A DNA stretch of 45,915 bases. Origin: Roseateles toxinivorans (GTDB lineage: Bacteria > Pseudomonadota > Gammaproteobacteria > Burkholderiales > Burkholderiaceae_C). Under the pieces are notes generated by a model that saw only the letters and a list, made by a program, of their open reading frames with translations, was not told where the DNA came from and did no database searches. Numbering within the stretch: the first letter of the stretch is position 1; each line of letters opens with the position of its first letter. The DNA lies in contig CAMDHE010000021.1 of the NCBI GenBank assembly GCA_945898095.1, positions 1 through 45,915 of the forward strand, in the 5' to 3' direction. Shown piece after piece: positions 1 to 8,227 of the stretch. Made by a program: the position numbers and the translations under genes.

Positions 1-207
1 TTCAGCTTCTTCCTGCAGAAAATTCCCGGCTGCTATTTCCTGATCGGCAATGGCGACGGCACGCATCGCGAAGGCGGCCATGGCATGGGCCCTTGCATGC
101 TGCACAACCCAAGCTATGACTTCAATGACGAGTTGATTCCGCTGGGCGGCTCGATGTGGGTGCGCATGGCCGAAGCCTGGCTCAATTCGCCCCAGGCCCA
201 TGGATGA
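1..207 (+). CDS. M20-family amidohydrolase, C-terminal end (partial)
   Basis: The gene enters from the left edge and leaves 68 codons before a TGA. The piece has the ending typical of M20D amidohydrolases (hippurate hydrolase / aminoacylase-like): GGHGMGPCMLHNPSYDFND followed by PLGGSMWVRMAEAWL. In this family the histidine of the MLHNPxYDFND segment helps bind the metal pair, and the enzymes hydrolyse N-acyl amino acids or related amides in the cytoplasm. The last 8 bases overlap the start of the next gene, which suggests co-transcription and translational coupling. Substrate cannot be judged from the fragment. Confidence 0.8.
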   Translation, partial: FSFFLQKIPGCYFLIGNGDGTHREGGHGMGPCMLHNPSYDFNDELIPLGGSMWVRMAEAWLNSPQAHG

Positions 208-751
208 GATGGACAACAGCGAAACGGCGCAACAAGACACCCAGCAATGGCTGGAGCGCGCCGTCATCGGCCTGAACCTCTGCCCCTTTGCCAAGAGCGT
301 GCATGTCAATGGGCGGATCCGCTACCTCGTCAGCGCGGCGGCCACGCCGGAATTGCTGCTGAAAGACCTGGCCCATGAGTTGCTGTCGCTGCAGCGCGCT
401 GACCCGGATGAGCTGGAAACGACGCTGCTGATCCATCCGCGGGTTCTGACCGATTTCCTTGACTTCAATGATTTTCTCGGCGCCGCTGATGCGCTGCTGG
501 AAGACCTGGAGCTGACCGGCGAATTGCAGATCGCCAGTTTCCACCCGGCCTACCAGTTCGCCGGCACCGAGATTGACGACATCAGCAACTATTCGAACCG
601 AGCGCCCTACCCGACGCTGCATCTGCTGCGCGAAAGCAGCATCGAGCGCGCGATCGCCAGCATGGAAGACACCGATGCCATCTACGAGGCCAATCTGCTG
701 ACGCTGGAGAAGCTCGGGCTCGAAGGCTGGCAGGCGCTGGGCTTGAAGTAG
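200..751 (+). CDS. DUF1415 family protein
   Basis: A 183-residue protein with the marks of the uncharacterised DUF1415 family: WLERAVIGLNLCPFAKSVH near the N-terminus, LLIHPRVLTDFLDFNDFL in the middle, and ASFHPAYQFAG followed by NRAPYPTLHLLRESS. The conserved Cys, His and Arg residues could form a site, but no biochemical role is known to me. It has no signal peptide and no membrane segment, so it is probably cytoplasmic. The ATG at 200 overlaps the end of the amidohydrolase gene; a second ATG at 209 is possible. Confidence 0.8.
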   Translation: MDEMDNSETAQQDTQQWLERAVIGLNLCPFAKSVHVNGRIRYLVSAAATPELLLKDLAHELLSLQRADPDELETTLLIHPRVLTDFLDFNDFLGAADALLEDLELTGELQIASFHPAYQFAGTEIDDISNYSNRAPYPTLHLLRESSIERAIASMEDTDAIYEANLLTLEKLGLEGWQALGLK

Positions 752-804
752 CGACTGCCGAACGCGCAATCCATCATCTCCTTCGACTTTAGACAGCAGC
801 TGCT

Positions 805-833
805 CTTGAATCGCCAGGACTCGCCCATATAAT
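805..833 (+). promoter_or_regulatory. groESL promoter, sigma70-like with overlapping sigma32-like elements
   Basis: A perfect TATAAT lies at 828-833 with TTGAAT at 806-811, a 16-base spacer. The same stretch also reads as a heat-shock sigma32 promoter: CTTGAAT at 805-811 and GCCCATAT at 823-830, close to the CTTGAAA / CCCCATNT consensus. It sits just upstream of a CIRCE operator and about 130 bp before groES. Dual use by both sigma factors is inferred from the overlap of motifs, not shown. Confidence 0.65.
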
Positions 834-839
834 CAATTG

Positions 840-866
840 CTAGCACTCGACACCGTTGAGTGCTAA
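840..866 (+). promoter_or_regulatory. CIRCE operator (HrcA binding site) of groESL
   Basis: An inverted repeat of 9 + 9 + 9 bases: CTAGCACTC (840-848), spacer 849-857, GAGTGCTAA (858-866). It matches the CIRCE consensus TTAGCACTC-N9-GAGTGCTAA at all but the first base. CIRCE is the operator of the HrcA repressor, which controls chaperonin genes. Its place right after the -10 box fits repression at the transcription start. Confidence 0.93.
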
Positions 867-965
867 CGAACCAAACGGATCGAATCCTGTGGGTTTCTGG
901 CATGAATGGGCAACCAGCATGTCGGGCACCTTGTTTCAAGCAATGCAAAATCTCAAGGAGATAAG

Positions 966-1256
966 ATGAACCTTCGTCCTCTGCACGATCGCGTGATCGT
1001 CAAGCGCCTCGAACAAGAAACCAAGACTGCCTCAGGCATCGTCATTCCCGACAACGCCGCAGAAAAGCCCGATCAGGGTGAAGTGCTGGCCGTTGGTGTT
1101 GGCAAGCGCAATGACAAGGGCGACCTGATCGCCCTGAACGTCAAGGTCGGTGACCGCGTTTTGTTCGGCAAATATTCGGGCCAGACCGTCAAGGTCGATG
1201 GCGATGAGCTTTTGGTCATGCGCGAAGAAGACCTCTTCGCTGTGGTCGAGAAGTAA
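966..1256 (+). CDS. groES: Co-chaperonin GroES
   Basis: A 96-residue Hsp10 chaperonin. GroES caps the GroEL ring and, with ATP, closes the folding chamber in the cytoplasm. The sequence starts [20 protein letters not shown], has the mobile-loop segment [15 protein letters not shown], and ends with [16 protein letters not shown], all family hallmarks at the usual length. The ATG at 966 follows a strong AAGGAGATAAG ribosome-binding site; an upstream in-frame start at 906 would add 20 residues not found in the family. It is under the CIRCE/sigma32-like control region upstream and pairs with groEL 179 bp downstream. Confidence 0.97.
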   Translation: MNLRPLHDRVIVKRLEQETKTASGIVIPDNAAEKPDQGEVLAVGVGKRNDKGDLIALNVKVGDRVLFGKYSGQTVKVDGDELLVMREEDLFAVVEK

Positions 1257-1296
1257 AGCTACTGCGCAGTCGCCATGCGTTGTTGGTCGAATGCTC

Positions 1297-1331
1297 GGAA
1301 TCCTCACGTGCAACTAGCACGCTCCGGTTCC
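1297..1331. repeat. Imperfect hairpin in the groES-groEL spacer
   Basis: The 179-bp gap between groES and groEL contains a stem: GGAA (1297-1300) and CGTGC (1307-1311) facing GCACG (1317-1321) and TTCC (1328-1331), with loop AACTA and a mismatched middle. There is no T-run, so it is not a standard terminator. The surrounding sequence also has ACTGCGCAGT, a perfect 10-bp palindrome (1261-1270). From memory, similar hairpins recur between genes in Burkholderiales genomes; this has not been checked. A role in mRNA processing or in setting the GroES:GroEL ratio is possible but unproven. Confidence 0.5.
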
Positions 1332-1396
1332 TGCGCTTCGCCCGCCTAGCCTGACGACTGCTCGCTACGCTTTCTTTCTCAACCGCGGGTTGTTGA

Positions 1397-3091
<1,695 letters not shown>

Positions 3092-3183
3092 TGCCTTGGG
3101 GACAGACCGCCCGCAGGCTAGCCCGCGAGTGACTCTGCTCCCAAATGACTGGAGGCCTTTCTTCCAGTCTGAAAATCAAAAAA

Positions 3184-3208
3184 GGCCGCAGCGATGCGGC
3201 CTTTTTTT
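3184..3208. terminator. Rho-independent terminator after groEL (bidirectional)
   Basis: Perfect 7-bp stem GGCCGCA / TGCGGCC with loop GCGA, followed by seven T on the + strand and preceded by a run of A, so it can work in both directions. It separates groEL (+) from the convergent phasin-like gene (-). Confidence 0.92.
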
Positions 3209-3223
3209 ATGTCAGAACGAGTT

Positions 3224-3709
3224 TCAATTGATGTTGACCTTCATCTCGCTGGGCGATCTGGCTGCGCGGCGATTTTCAAAATCGATCAGGACATCGTCGA
3301 GGCGCCGATTGAACAAGGCCTGGGTGACTTTGGATTCGGTCTTGTGCATGCGGTGGCCGATGTCAGCCGTCGAGTCGAAGGATGACTTGGCGGCCTCGTA
3401 TTGCAGCTTGTACAGGCCTTCAAACAGGCCCTGCATCGTCCGGGCGACCTTGGCAAGATGTTCAGCGCGGGCCTCGCCCTGAGACAGCAACTGCCACATC
3501 GCATTGGTCAGACTCTGCGGCTGGTAAGGGAAAGTCGCCATCGGCAGCATGGTGCCCAGGGAGTTGATGCCGAGCTCAACCTGGCCCGCCAGAAGGCTCT
3601 GCAACTCGGAAGCTACGTTGATGTAGTTATGTGCCGCATCATCCAGCACGCTCAACATTGGCTTCAGCATTTCATAGGGCGACTGCTGCTCGTTACTCTT
3701 GGTGATCAT
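3224..3709 (-). CDS. Phasin-like protein
   Basis: A 161-residue, mostly alpha-helical protein without signal peptide or membrane span. Its amphipathic helices (for example NYINVASELQSLLAGQVELG, then QGEARAEHLAKVARTMQGLF) and length resemble phasins, the proteins that coat polyhydroxyalkanoate granules and are common in Burkholderiales. It starts at ATG 3709 behind a good GGAGCTAAAA site and stands alone between two terminators. The family call rests on general character and not on a strict motif. A related granule- or membrane-associated helical protein is the main alternative. Confidence 0.45.
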   Translation of the reverse strand: MITKSNEQQSPYEMLKPMLSVLDDAAHNYINVASELQSLLAGQVELGINSLGTMLPMATFPYQPQSLTNAMWQLLSQGEARAEHLAKVARTMQGLFEGLYKLQYEAAKSSFDSTADIGHRMHKTESKVTQALFNRRLDDVLIDFENRRAARSPSEMKVNIN

Positions 3710-3820
3710 TTTTAGCTCCTTGAAACTTCAGAACCGATAAGTCTCAAGCGAGGGCTGGCAGCGGTCAATCCCAATCAATTCAGCGATTCCTGTCTGGACG
3801 ATTTCCAGTCGTCGCAGACG

Positions 3821-3844
3821 AAAAAAACCCGGCACCAGGCCGGG
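3821..3844 (-). terminator. Rho-independent terminator closing the hydrolase/TctC-remnant unit
   Basis: Read on the minus strand: GCCGGG/CCCGGC arms (3828-3833 and 3839-3844) with a 5-base loop, followed by seven T (3821-3827). It lies just past the end of the TctC remnant, as expected if that remnant was once the last gene of the operon. Confidence 0.85.
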
Positions 3845-3868
3845 CTGGCAGCGATCACAGCGGCAGGA

Positions 3869-4113
3869 TCACTCGACCTTGCTGATAAGCGCAATGCTTC
3901 GGTCATTTGCTTGGCGTCGATGTCCCAGTAGGTCAGGAATTCGGATGCGTCGAGGTATTCGATCAGGCGTCCGGCGCCCACCTTGTTCTCGACAATCACC
4001 ACCTGTTTGAGTTCCCTGGCCAGCGCTTCGGCGACCGGCCCCGCTACCCTGTCGGCCACGCCGCCGGGCGGGAAGGGCACGATCAGCGTGATCAGCTGGT
4101 CAGGGTCTGGCAG
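3869..4113 (-). pseudogene. Bug/TctC substrate-binding protein remnant with large internal deletion
   Basis: On the minus strand the frame reads LITLIVPFPPGGVADRVAGP and then VVIVENKVGAG, the typical N-terminal strand and helix of a mature Bug/TctC protein. At about position 3970 it jumps directly to IEYLDASEFLTYWDIDAKQM, which belongs at the C-terminus of the same family. Some 200 central codons are therefore missing, with the frame kept across the junction. Near the end a one-base slip separates TEALR from the expected ending ISKVE-stop (stop at 3869-3871). The signal peptide is also not readable in frame. It lies directly downstream of the fumarylacetoacetate hydrolase-family gene. An open frame continues to 3775, but its last third is unrelated read-through. 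Confidence 0.85.
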
Positions 4114-4170
4114 CCAGCAACCAAGCCCCGCCCCATTGAAACGCAGCGTTGCCGAACCGCCGGGCCAAGA

Positions 4171-5064
4171 TCACGCAGCATCCCCAGTGATATGGTTTTG
4201 CAGCACGCCCAGACCGTCGATCTCGATCCGCACCACATCGCCATGCTGCAGCCAGCGCGGCGGTTTCATGCCCATGCCGACACCGGCCGCTGTACCGGTG
4301 GCGATCAGGTCGCCCGGGTACAGGGTGATGCCGCGCGAGCAGGTCTCGACCAGCGTCGGGATGTCAAAAATCAGGTCCGTCGTCTGCGCGTCCTGGCGCA
4401 ACTCGGGCTCGGCGCCGGCCGGCGTGACCCAGCAGCGCACGCGGGTGTCGCGGCCATCGAGCTCATCGGCAGTGACGATCCAGGGGCCCATCGGGCAGAA
4501 GGTATCAAAGCTCTTGCCAAGATCCCATTGGCCATGGCGCATTTGCACATCGCGGGCGGTCACATCGTTGACGATGGTGTAGCCGAACACATGGTCCATC
4601 GCGTCAGCCCGGCTGATATTGCGGCCGCCGCGGCCGATCACGATCACCAACTCGGCCTCGTAATCGATCTGCGACGAAATCGCCGCGCCCGGCAAACACA
4701 CCGCCGCATCGGGCCCGACCACCGATTCAGGCACCTTGGTGAAAACGATTGGCCAGGTCACGACATTGCTGTCGCTATCCTTGAACACCGATGTGAGCAA
4801 CTCCTTCGCATGGGCGTGGTAGTTGCGGCCAACGCAGAACAGGTTGCGGCGCGGCAGCGGAATCGGCGCTTCGAGCTGCACTTCGGCCAGCGCAATCGGC
4901 GCGCCGCTCGCTGCCGGCCAGGCCTTGCCGGCAGCGCTCGCCTCGATCAGGCGCAGCGCGCCAAAACTTGCGTCAGTTGCATCCAGCGCCAAGGGCGTGA
5001 CCCGATCGCCAGAAACCAGCCCGACCTGACGCCGGCCCTGATGAATGAAAGTGGCAATACGCAA
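4171..5064 (-). CDS. Fumarylacetoacetate hydrolase (FAH) family protein
   Basis: A 297-residue FAH-fold enzyme related to 2-keto-4-pentenoate hydratases, ureidoglycolate lyases and acylpyruvate hydrolases, which cleave or hydrate keto acids with a divalent metal. Visible marks are CVGRNYHAHAKEL, SQIDYEAELVIVIG (acidic metal ligands), GYTIVNDVTARDVQ, KSFDTFCPMGPWIV and LYPGDLIATGTAAGVG. I place the start at TTG 5064 because AAGGAGAACAATC precedes it and the family begins MRIATF. An ATG at 5091 would add nine unconserved residues and overlap the likely operator. It diverges from the GntR gene and probably acts in a small catabolic pathway with the TctC-type transporter proteins; substrate unknown. 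Confidence 0.88.
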   Translation of the reverse strand: MRIATFIHQGRRQVGLVSGDRVTPLALDATDASFGALRLIEASAAGKAWPAASGAPIALAEVQLEAPIPLPRRNLFCVGRNYHAHAKELLTSVFKDSDSNVVTWPIVFTKVPESVVGPDAAVCLPGAAISSQIDYEAELVIVIGRGGRNISRADAMDHVFGYTIVNDVTARDVQMRHGQWDLGKSFDTFCPMGPWIVTADELDGRDTRVRCWVTPAGAEPELRQDAQTTDLIFDIPTLVETCSRGITLYPGDLIATGTAAGVGMGMKPPRWLQHGDVVRIEIDGLGVLQNHITGDAA

Positions 5065-5095
5065 GATTGTTCTCCTTGAAAAGTAACCCAAATGC

Positions 5096-5115
5096 TACCA
5101 TTAGCTACCAATTTT
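5096..5115. promoter_or_regulatory. Candidate GntR operator between hydrolase and regulator genes
   Basis: Two tandem 10-base units, TACCATTAGC and TACCAATTTT, lie in the divergent spacer between the FAH-family gene and the GntR gene. The same spacing and core recur at 5833-5852 upstream of the TctC gene. FadR/FCD-type GntR proteins usually bind TGGT/ACCA sites; the direct-repeat layout seen here is less common than an inverted one. Function is inferred. Confidence 0.45.
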
Positions 5116-5135
5116 GCCATGGAGAGACCTGATCG

Positions 5136-5816
5136 ATGGATGCTGCTGCGATGCTGCGAGAAGCCGTCCTGGAACATCTCCACTCGCGCCAATGGCGTGC
5201 CGGTCACCGTATTCCGACCGAGCGCGCACTGGGCGAGCAGTTCGGTCTGCCGCGCTCAGCCGTGCGCCGGGTGCTGCAGGATTTCAAGCACAAGGGCCTG
5301 ATCACCCAGACGGTGGGCAGCGGCACCTATGTGGCCGAGCAGGTGCAAGTGGCGCTTTCGGGCTTGCTGGCGCAAGCGCCTGCGGCAGCGGCGCTGGCAG
5401 TCAGCCCGGCCGAGTTGATCAGCGCACGCCAGGTGCTCGAGCCGGCGCTGATCGAGATGGTGATCGGCAATGCCAATGCAGCCGACTTCGCCCGGATGGA
5501 CCAATGCAATGCCAATGCCGAGGCGGCGAGCAGCTTCGAGGCCTTTGAGCATTGGGACGGCCAGTTGCACGAAGCAATTGCCGACGCCGCACACAACGGT
5601 TTCATGTCCAGCGTCTTCAGGCTCGTCAACGAGGTCCGTGCGCAGGGCGAATGGGGCGCTTTGAAGCGGCGCAGCGCCACCCCCGAACGCCGGCTTGAAT
5701 ACCAGCAGGAACACCGCGAACTGGTAGCTGCGCTGAAAGACCGCGACGCCCTGCGCGCCAAGGCTTTGTGCCTGGCACACCTGGCCCATGTCCGCAGCAA
5801 TATGCTGGGCTACTGA
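5136..5816 (+). CDS. GntR-family (FadR/FCD subfamily) transcriptional regulator
   Basis: A 226-residue regulator. An N-terminal winged helix-turn-helix (RIPTERALGEQFGLPRSAVR, then GLITQTVGSGTYV, about residues 25-70) is joined to a C-terminal FCD ligand domain. That domain has its usual conserved Asp/His positions in HWDGQLHEAIADAAHNGF and EHRELVAALKDRDALRAKA. FCD regulators respond to small carboxylic acids and usually repress neighbouring catabolic and transport genes. It is divergent from the FAH-family gene and just upstream of the TctC gene. Similar ACCA repeats in both flanking spacers suggest it controls both sides. Start chosen at ATG 5136 after GGAGAG. Confidence 0.9.
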   Translation: MDAAAMLREAVLEHLHSRQWRAGHRIPTERALGEQFGLPRSAVRRVLQDFKHKGLITQTVGSGTYVAEQVQVALSGLLAQAPAAAALAVSPAELISARQVLEPALIEMVIGNANAADFARMDQCNANAEAASSFEAFEHWDGQLHEAIADAAHNGFMSSVFRLVNEVRAQGEWGALKRRSATPERRLEYQQEHRELVAALKDRDALRAKALCLAHLAHVRSNMLGY

Positions 5817-5832
5817 ATCACAGACCGATAAA

Positions 5833-5852
5833 ACCAATTGTTACCAATTAAC
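5833..5852. promoter_or_regulatory. Candidate GntR operator upstream of the TctC gene
   Basis: Tandem units ACCAATTGTT and ACCAATTAAC, repeating at exactly 10 bp, end 13 bases before the start of the TctC gene. They share the ACCAAT core and spacing with the pair at 5096-5115. The site would overlap the ribosome-binding region, so the transcription start may lie inside the gntR coding end. Confidence 0.45.
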
Positions 5853-5865
5853 CGGGAGACGACAG

Positions 5866-6843
5866 ATGAATAAAACCCACAAGCGCAGCCTCGCTGCTTG
5901 GCTGGCGATGGCGACCTTGCTGATGACCGGCGCCGCCAAGGCCCAGGACTATCCTGCCAAGTCGGTACGGATCATCGTGCCCTTTGCAGCCGGCGGGTCG
6001 GCCGATGTCTTTGGCCGCTTCATCGCGCAGCGCCTGCAGGAAGCACTCGGCCAGGCTTTTATCGTCGACAACCGGCCGGGTGCCGGCTCGGTCATCGGCA
6101 CCGATGCGGCTGCCAAGAGCGCGCCCGACGGCTACACCTTGCTGCTGATGTCGAACACCCACACGGTCAACGAATCGCTGATTCCGAACAAGCCTTTCCA
6201 GTTGCTGCGCGACTTCATTCCGATCGCACCGATCAATGCTTCCGACCTGGTGCTGGTGGTCAAGTCAGACCTGCCGGCCAGCACGCCGCAAGAGCTGATC
6301 AAGGCGGCCAAGGCCAAGCCTGATGGCATGTCCTACGCCTCGTCGGGCCCGGGCACGCCCTATCACATGGCCGGCGAATTGTTCAAATACATGGCGGGCG
6401 TCGCGATCGTCCATGTGCCCTACCGCACCAGTTCGGGCGCGCGCACTGATGTGCTTGGCGGCCATCTCGAAATGATGTTCGACGCGATCCCGACGATGGC
6501 CGAGCATATGAAGGCGGGCAAGGTCAAGGCGATCGCCACCACCGGCAAACAGCGCTCGGCGATCCTGCCCAATGTGCCGACGATGTCCGAATCTGGCGTG
6601 CCCGGCTATGAAGCGACGATCTGGCTCGGCTTGATGGCGCCCAAGGGCACGCCGGCAGCGATCATCAACAAGCTCAACGCCGAAGTCGCCAAGATCACCT
6701 CGAACCCCGAAGTACGGCGTCAATGGGCCGCGCAGGGCACGGCCGCGATGACGATGGGCACCGAAGAGTTCGCGCAATATGTCAACGCTGACATCACCAA
6801 ATGGGCGCAGATCGTCAAGGTCTCCGGGGTCAAGGCCGAATGA
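5866..6843 (+). CDS. Bug/TctC-family tripartite tricarboxylate transporter substrate-binding protein
   Basis: A 325-residue periplasmic binding protein. A signal peptide (basic start MNKTHKRS, hydrophobic core, likely cleavage after AAKA) precedes the family opening VRIIVPFAAGGSADVFGRF and FIVDNRPGAGSVIGTDAAAK. Later marks are DGYTLLLMSNTH, HVPYRTSSGA and TMSESGVPGYEA. Bug proteins bind carboxylates and similar small molecules and may hand them to a TctAB permease, but many are orphans, as here. ATG 5866 follows CGGGAGACGACAG. It is likely regulated by the adjacent GntR protein and co-transcribed with the ModA-like gene 36 bp downstream. Confidence 0.93.
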   Translation: MNKTHKRSLAAWLAMATLLMTGAAKAQDYPAKSVRIIVPFAAGGSADVFGRFIAQRLQEALGQAFIVDNRPGAGSVIGTDAAAKSAPDGYTLLLMSNTHTVNESLIPNKPFQLLRDFIPIAPINASDLVLVVKSDLPASTPQELIKAAKAKPDGMSYASSGPGTPYHMAGELFKYMAGVAIVHVPYRTSSGARTDVLGGHLEMMFDAIPTMAEHMKAGKVKAIATTGKQRSAILPNVPTMSESGVPGYEATIWLGLMAPKGTPAAIINKLNAEVAKITSNPEVRRQWAAQGTAAMTMGTEEFAQYVNADITKWAQIVKVSGVKAE

Positions 6844-6879
6844 AGGCTGCCCGGCCCAAACCCTGAAAAGAAAACCAGC

Positions 6880-7584
6880 ATGAGCAACAACAAGATCCAC
6901 TTCCTCTGCGCGGGTGCCGCACAAGGTCTCGTCAAAGCGATGCAGCCGCTATTCCTCAAAGAGACCGGCGCCAGCCTCGAAGGCCGCTTCGGGGCTGTTG
7001 GAGTGATGAAAGAAGCGCTGCTAGCCGGCGAGCCCTGTGACCTGATGATCGTTACCGAAAAGATGATCGCCGAGTTGGCGGCCAGCGGTGAGCTGCGCGC
7101 CGACAGCATGGCGCCGCTGGGCCGGGTGCGCACCGGCATTGCCGTGCCCGCTGGCGCGCCGCAACCGGCCGTCGAAACGCCCGAAGGCCTCAAAGCTGCA
7201 CTGCTGGCGGCCAGCGCGATCTATTTCCCAGATCAGATCCGCTCCACCGCCGGTATCCATTTCGCCGCGGTAATGGTGCAACTGGGCATCCACGACGAAC
7301 TTGAGCCGCGCTTTCGCACCTACCCGAACGGCGCCACCGCGATGCGTGCCATGGCCAGCGACAACCTGGCCGGCGCAATCGGCTGCACCCAGATCACCGA
7401 GATCAACTACACCGACGGCATCACCCTTGTCGGCGCCCTGCCCCAGCGTTTCGAGCTGGCTACCGTCTATGCGGCAGCGGTCAGTGCCAAGGCGGCCGCG
7501 CCGCAACTCGCCGCCAGCTTCATCGCGATGCTGGCTGGCGACTCATCGCGCGCGCTGCGCGAAGCGGGGGGATTCGAGTTCTGA
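6880..7584 (+). CDS. ModA-like type II periplasmic-binding-fold protein without signal peptide
   Basis: A 234-residue protein of the molybdate-binding-protein-like superfamily: FLCAGAAQGLVKAMQPLF, RFGAVGVMKEALLAGEPCDL, LGRVRTGIAVPAGAP and AIGCTQITEINYTDGITLVG. True ModA proteins are exported, but this one starts MSNNKIHFLC directly with the first beta strand. The upstream frame meets a TGA at 6841 and offers no leader. It may therefore act in the cytoplasm, for example as a sensor or carrier, or bind something other than molybdate. It follows the TctC gene by 36 bp and is probably in its operon. The fold is fairly sure; the ligand is unknown. Confidence 0.75.
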   Translation: MSNNKIHFLCAGAAQGLVKAMQPLFLKETGASLEGRFGAVGVMKEALLAGEPCDLMIVTEKMIAELAASGELRADSMAPLGRVRTGIAVPAGAPQPAVETPEGLKAALLAASAIYFPDQIRSTAGIHFAAVMVQLGIHDELEPRFRTYPNGATAMRAMASDNLAGAIGCTQITEINYTDGITLVGALPQRFELATVYAAAVSAKAAAPQLAASFIAMLAGDSSRALREAGGFEF

Positions 7585-7600
7585 TCGCCGGATTTACCGG

Positions 7601-7996
7601 TCACTGAACGCGCCACTGCAGCAGCTTGTTGATGCCGGCGGCCAATACCAGGCCGATGGCCACGCCGATGCTGTCGGCCAGCAAGTCGCCCCATTCAGCG
7701 CTGCGGCTGGGCACGTTCATCTGCAGCAGCTCGATCGCGCCACCGTAGCCGATCAGCAGCAGCGGCAGGTAAAGCCAGCGCGACCGCGCCATGCTCAAGC
7801 ACCAATGGCCGCAAAACGCCAGCGAGGCGAATGCCAGCGCATGGTTCGACTTGTCCCAACCGGTGCTCAAGCCCGCCGGCGGCCTTGGCGACAAAGCCAG
7901 GTAGCTGATCGCGCACAACAACAATGCCAGCGTAACGAACCAAGCGCGCCTTGATGACTCGCCGAAGATTGCAAATGTGAAGGTGTTTTTTGGCAT
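7601..7996 (-). CDS. VanZ-like membrane protein
   Basis: About 131 residues with four predicted membrane helices. WDKSNHALAFASLAF and IELLQMNVPSRSAEWGDLLA match the VanZ-like family (conserved Asp/His before helix 2, then the E...R...D pattern). VanZ homologues are integral inner-membrane proteins, one of which gives low-level teicoplanin resistance; most have no known role. I choose ATG 7996 (MPKNTFTF). An upstream in-frame start at 8071 would add 25 residues of unlikely sequence. The Shine-Dalgarno signal is weak. The gene is convergent with the ModA-like gene. Confidence 0.75.
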   Translation of the reverse strand: MPKNTFTFAIFGESSRRAWFVTLALLLCAISYLALSPRPPAGLSTGWDKSNHALAFASLAFCGHWCLSMARSRWLYLPLLLIGYGGAIELLQMNVPSRSAEWGDLLADSIGVAIGLVLAAGINKLLQWRVQ

Positions 7997-8082
7997 CGGC
8001 AAATTGTCGCATCGTGGGGCGAAATGGCGATCCCCAGGGCGCAATTTGGCCGGCGACGATTCCGGTTGCACAAGCCGATCAA

Positions 8083-8118
8083 CCCCGCATTCCGGCCTAT
8101 GGCCTCATGGCGGACTAC
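8083..8118. repeat. REP-like palindromic unit 1 (inverted orientation)
   Basis: Begins CCCCGCATTCCGG and ends GGCGGACTAC. It is the reverse-complement counterpart of the unit at 8136-8173 with several substitutions, and has an internal GGCC(TAT)GGCC stem. The layout GTAGCCC...AAT.CGGGG belongs to a widespread class of proteobacterial intergenic repeats. Confidence 0.6.
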
Positions 8119-8135
8119 GAAGGTCGCCACACTCC

Positions 8136-8173
8136 GTAGCCCGCATGAATGGACCGAAGGGCCGAATGCGGGG
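8136..8173. repeat. REP-like palindromic unit 2 (forward orientation)
   Basis: Begins GTAGCCCGCATGAATGGAC and ends GGGCCGAATGCGGGG. The outer arms CCCGCAT (8140-8146) and ATGCGGG (8166-8172) pair perfectly. It lies 17 bp from unit 1 in opposite orientation, a common paired arrangement for REP/BIME-like elements. Confidence 0.65.
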
Positions 8174-8200
8174 ATCGATCACGCCTGGCAAACCGACCAA

Positions 8201-8212
8201 TCCCGCATTCCG
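8201..8212. repeat. Left half of REP-like unit 3, cut by the insertion sequence
   Basis: TCCCGCATTCCG matches the start of unit 1 (CCCGCATTCCG) but stops where the IS begins. The other half appears to be CATTGGGCTAC at 9646-9656, on the far side of the element, where GGGCTAC is the expected end of an inverted unit. Confidence 0.5.
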
Positions 8213-8227
8213 TACATGGACGCCCCC

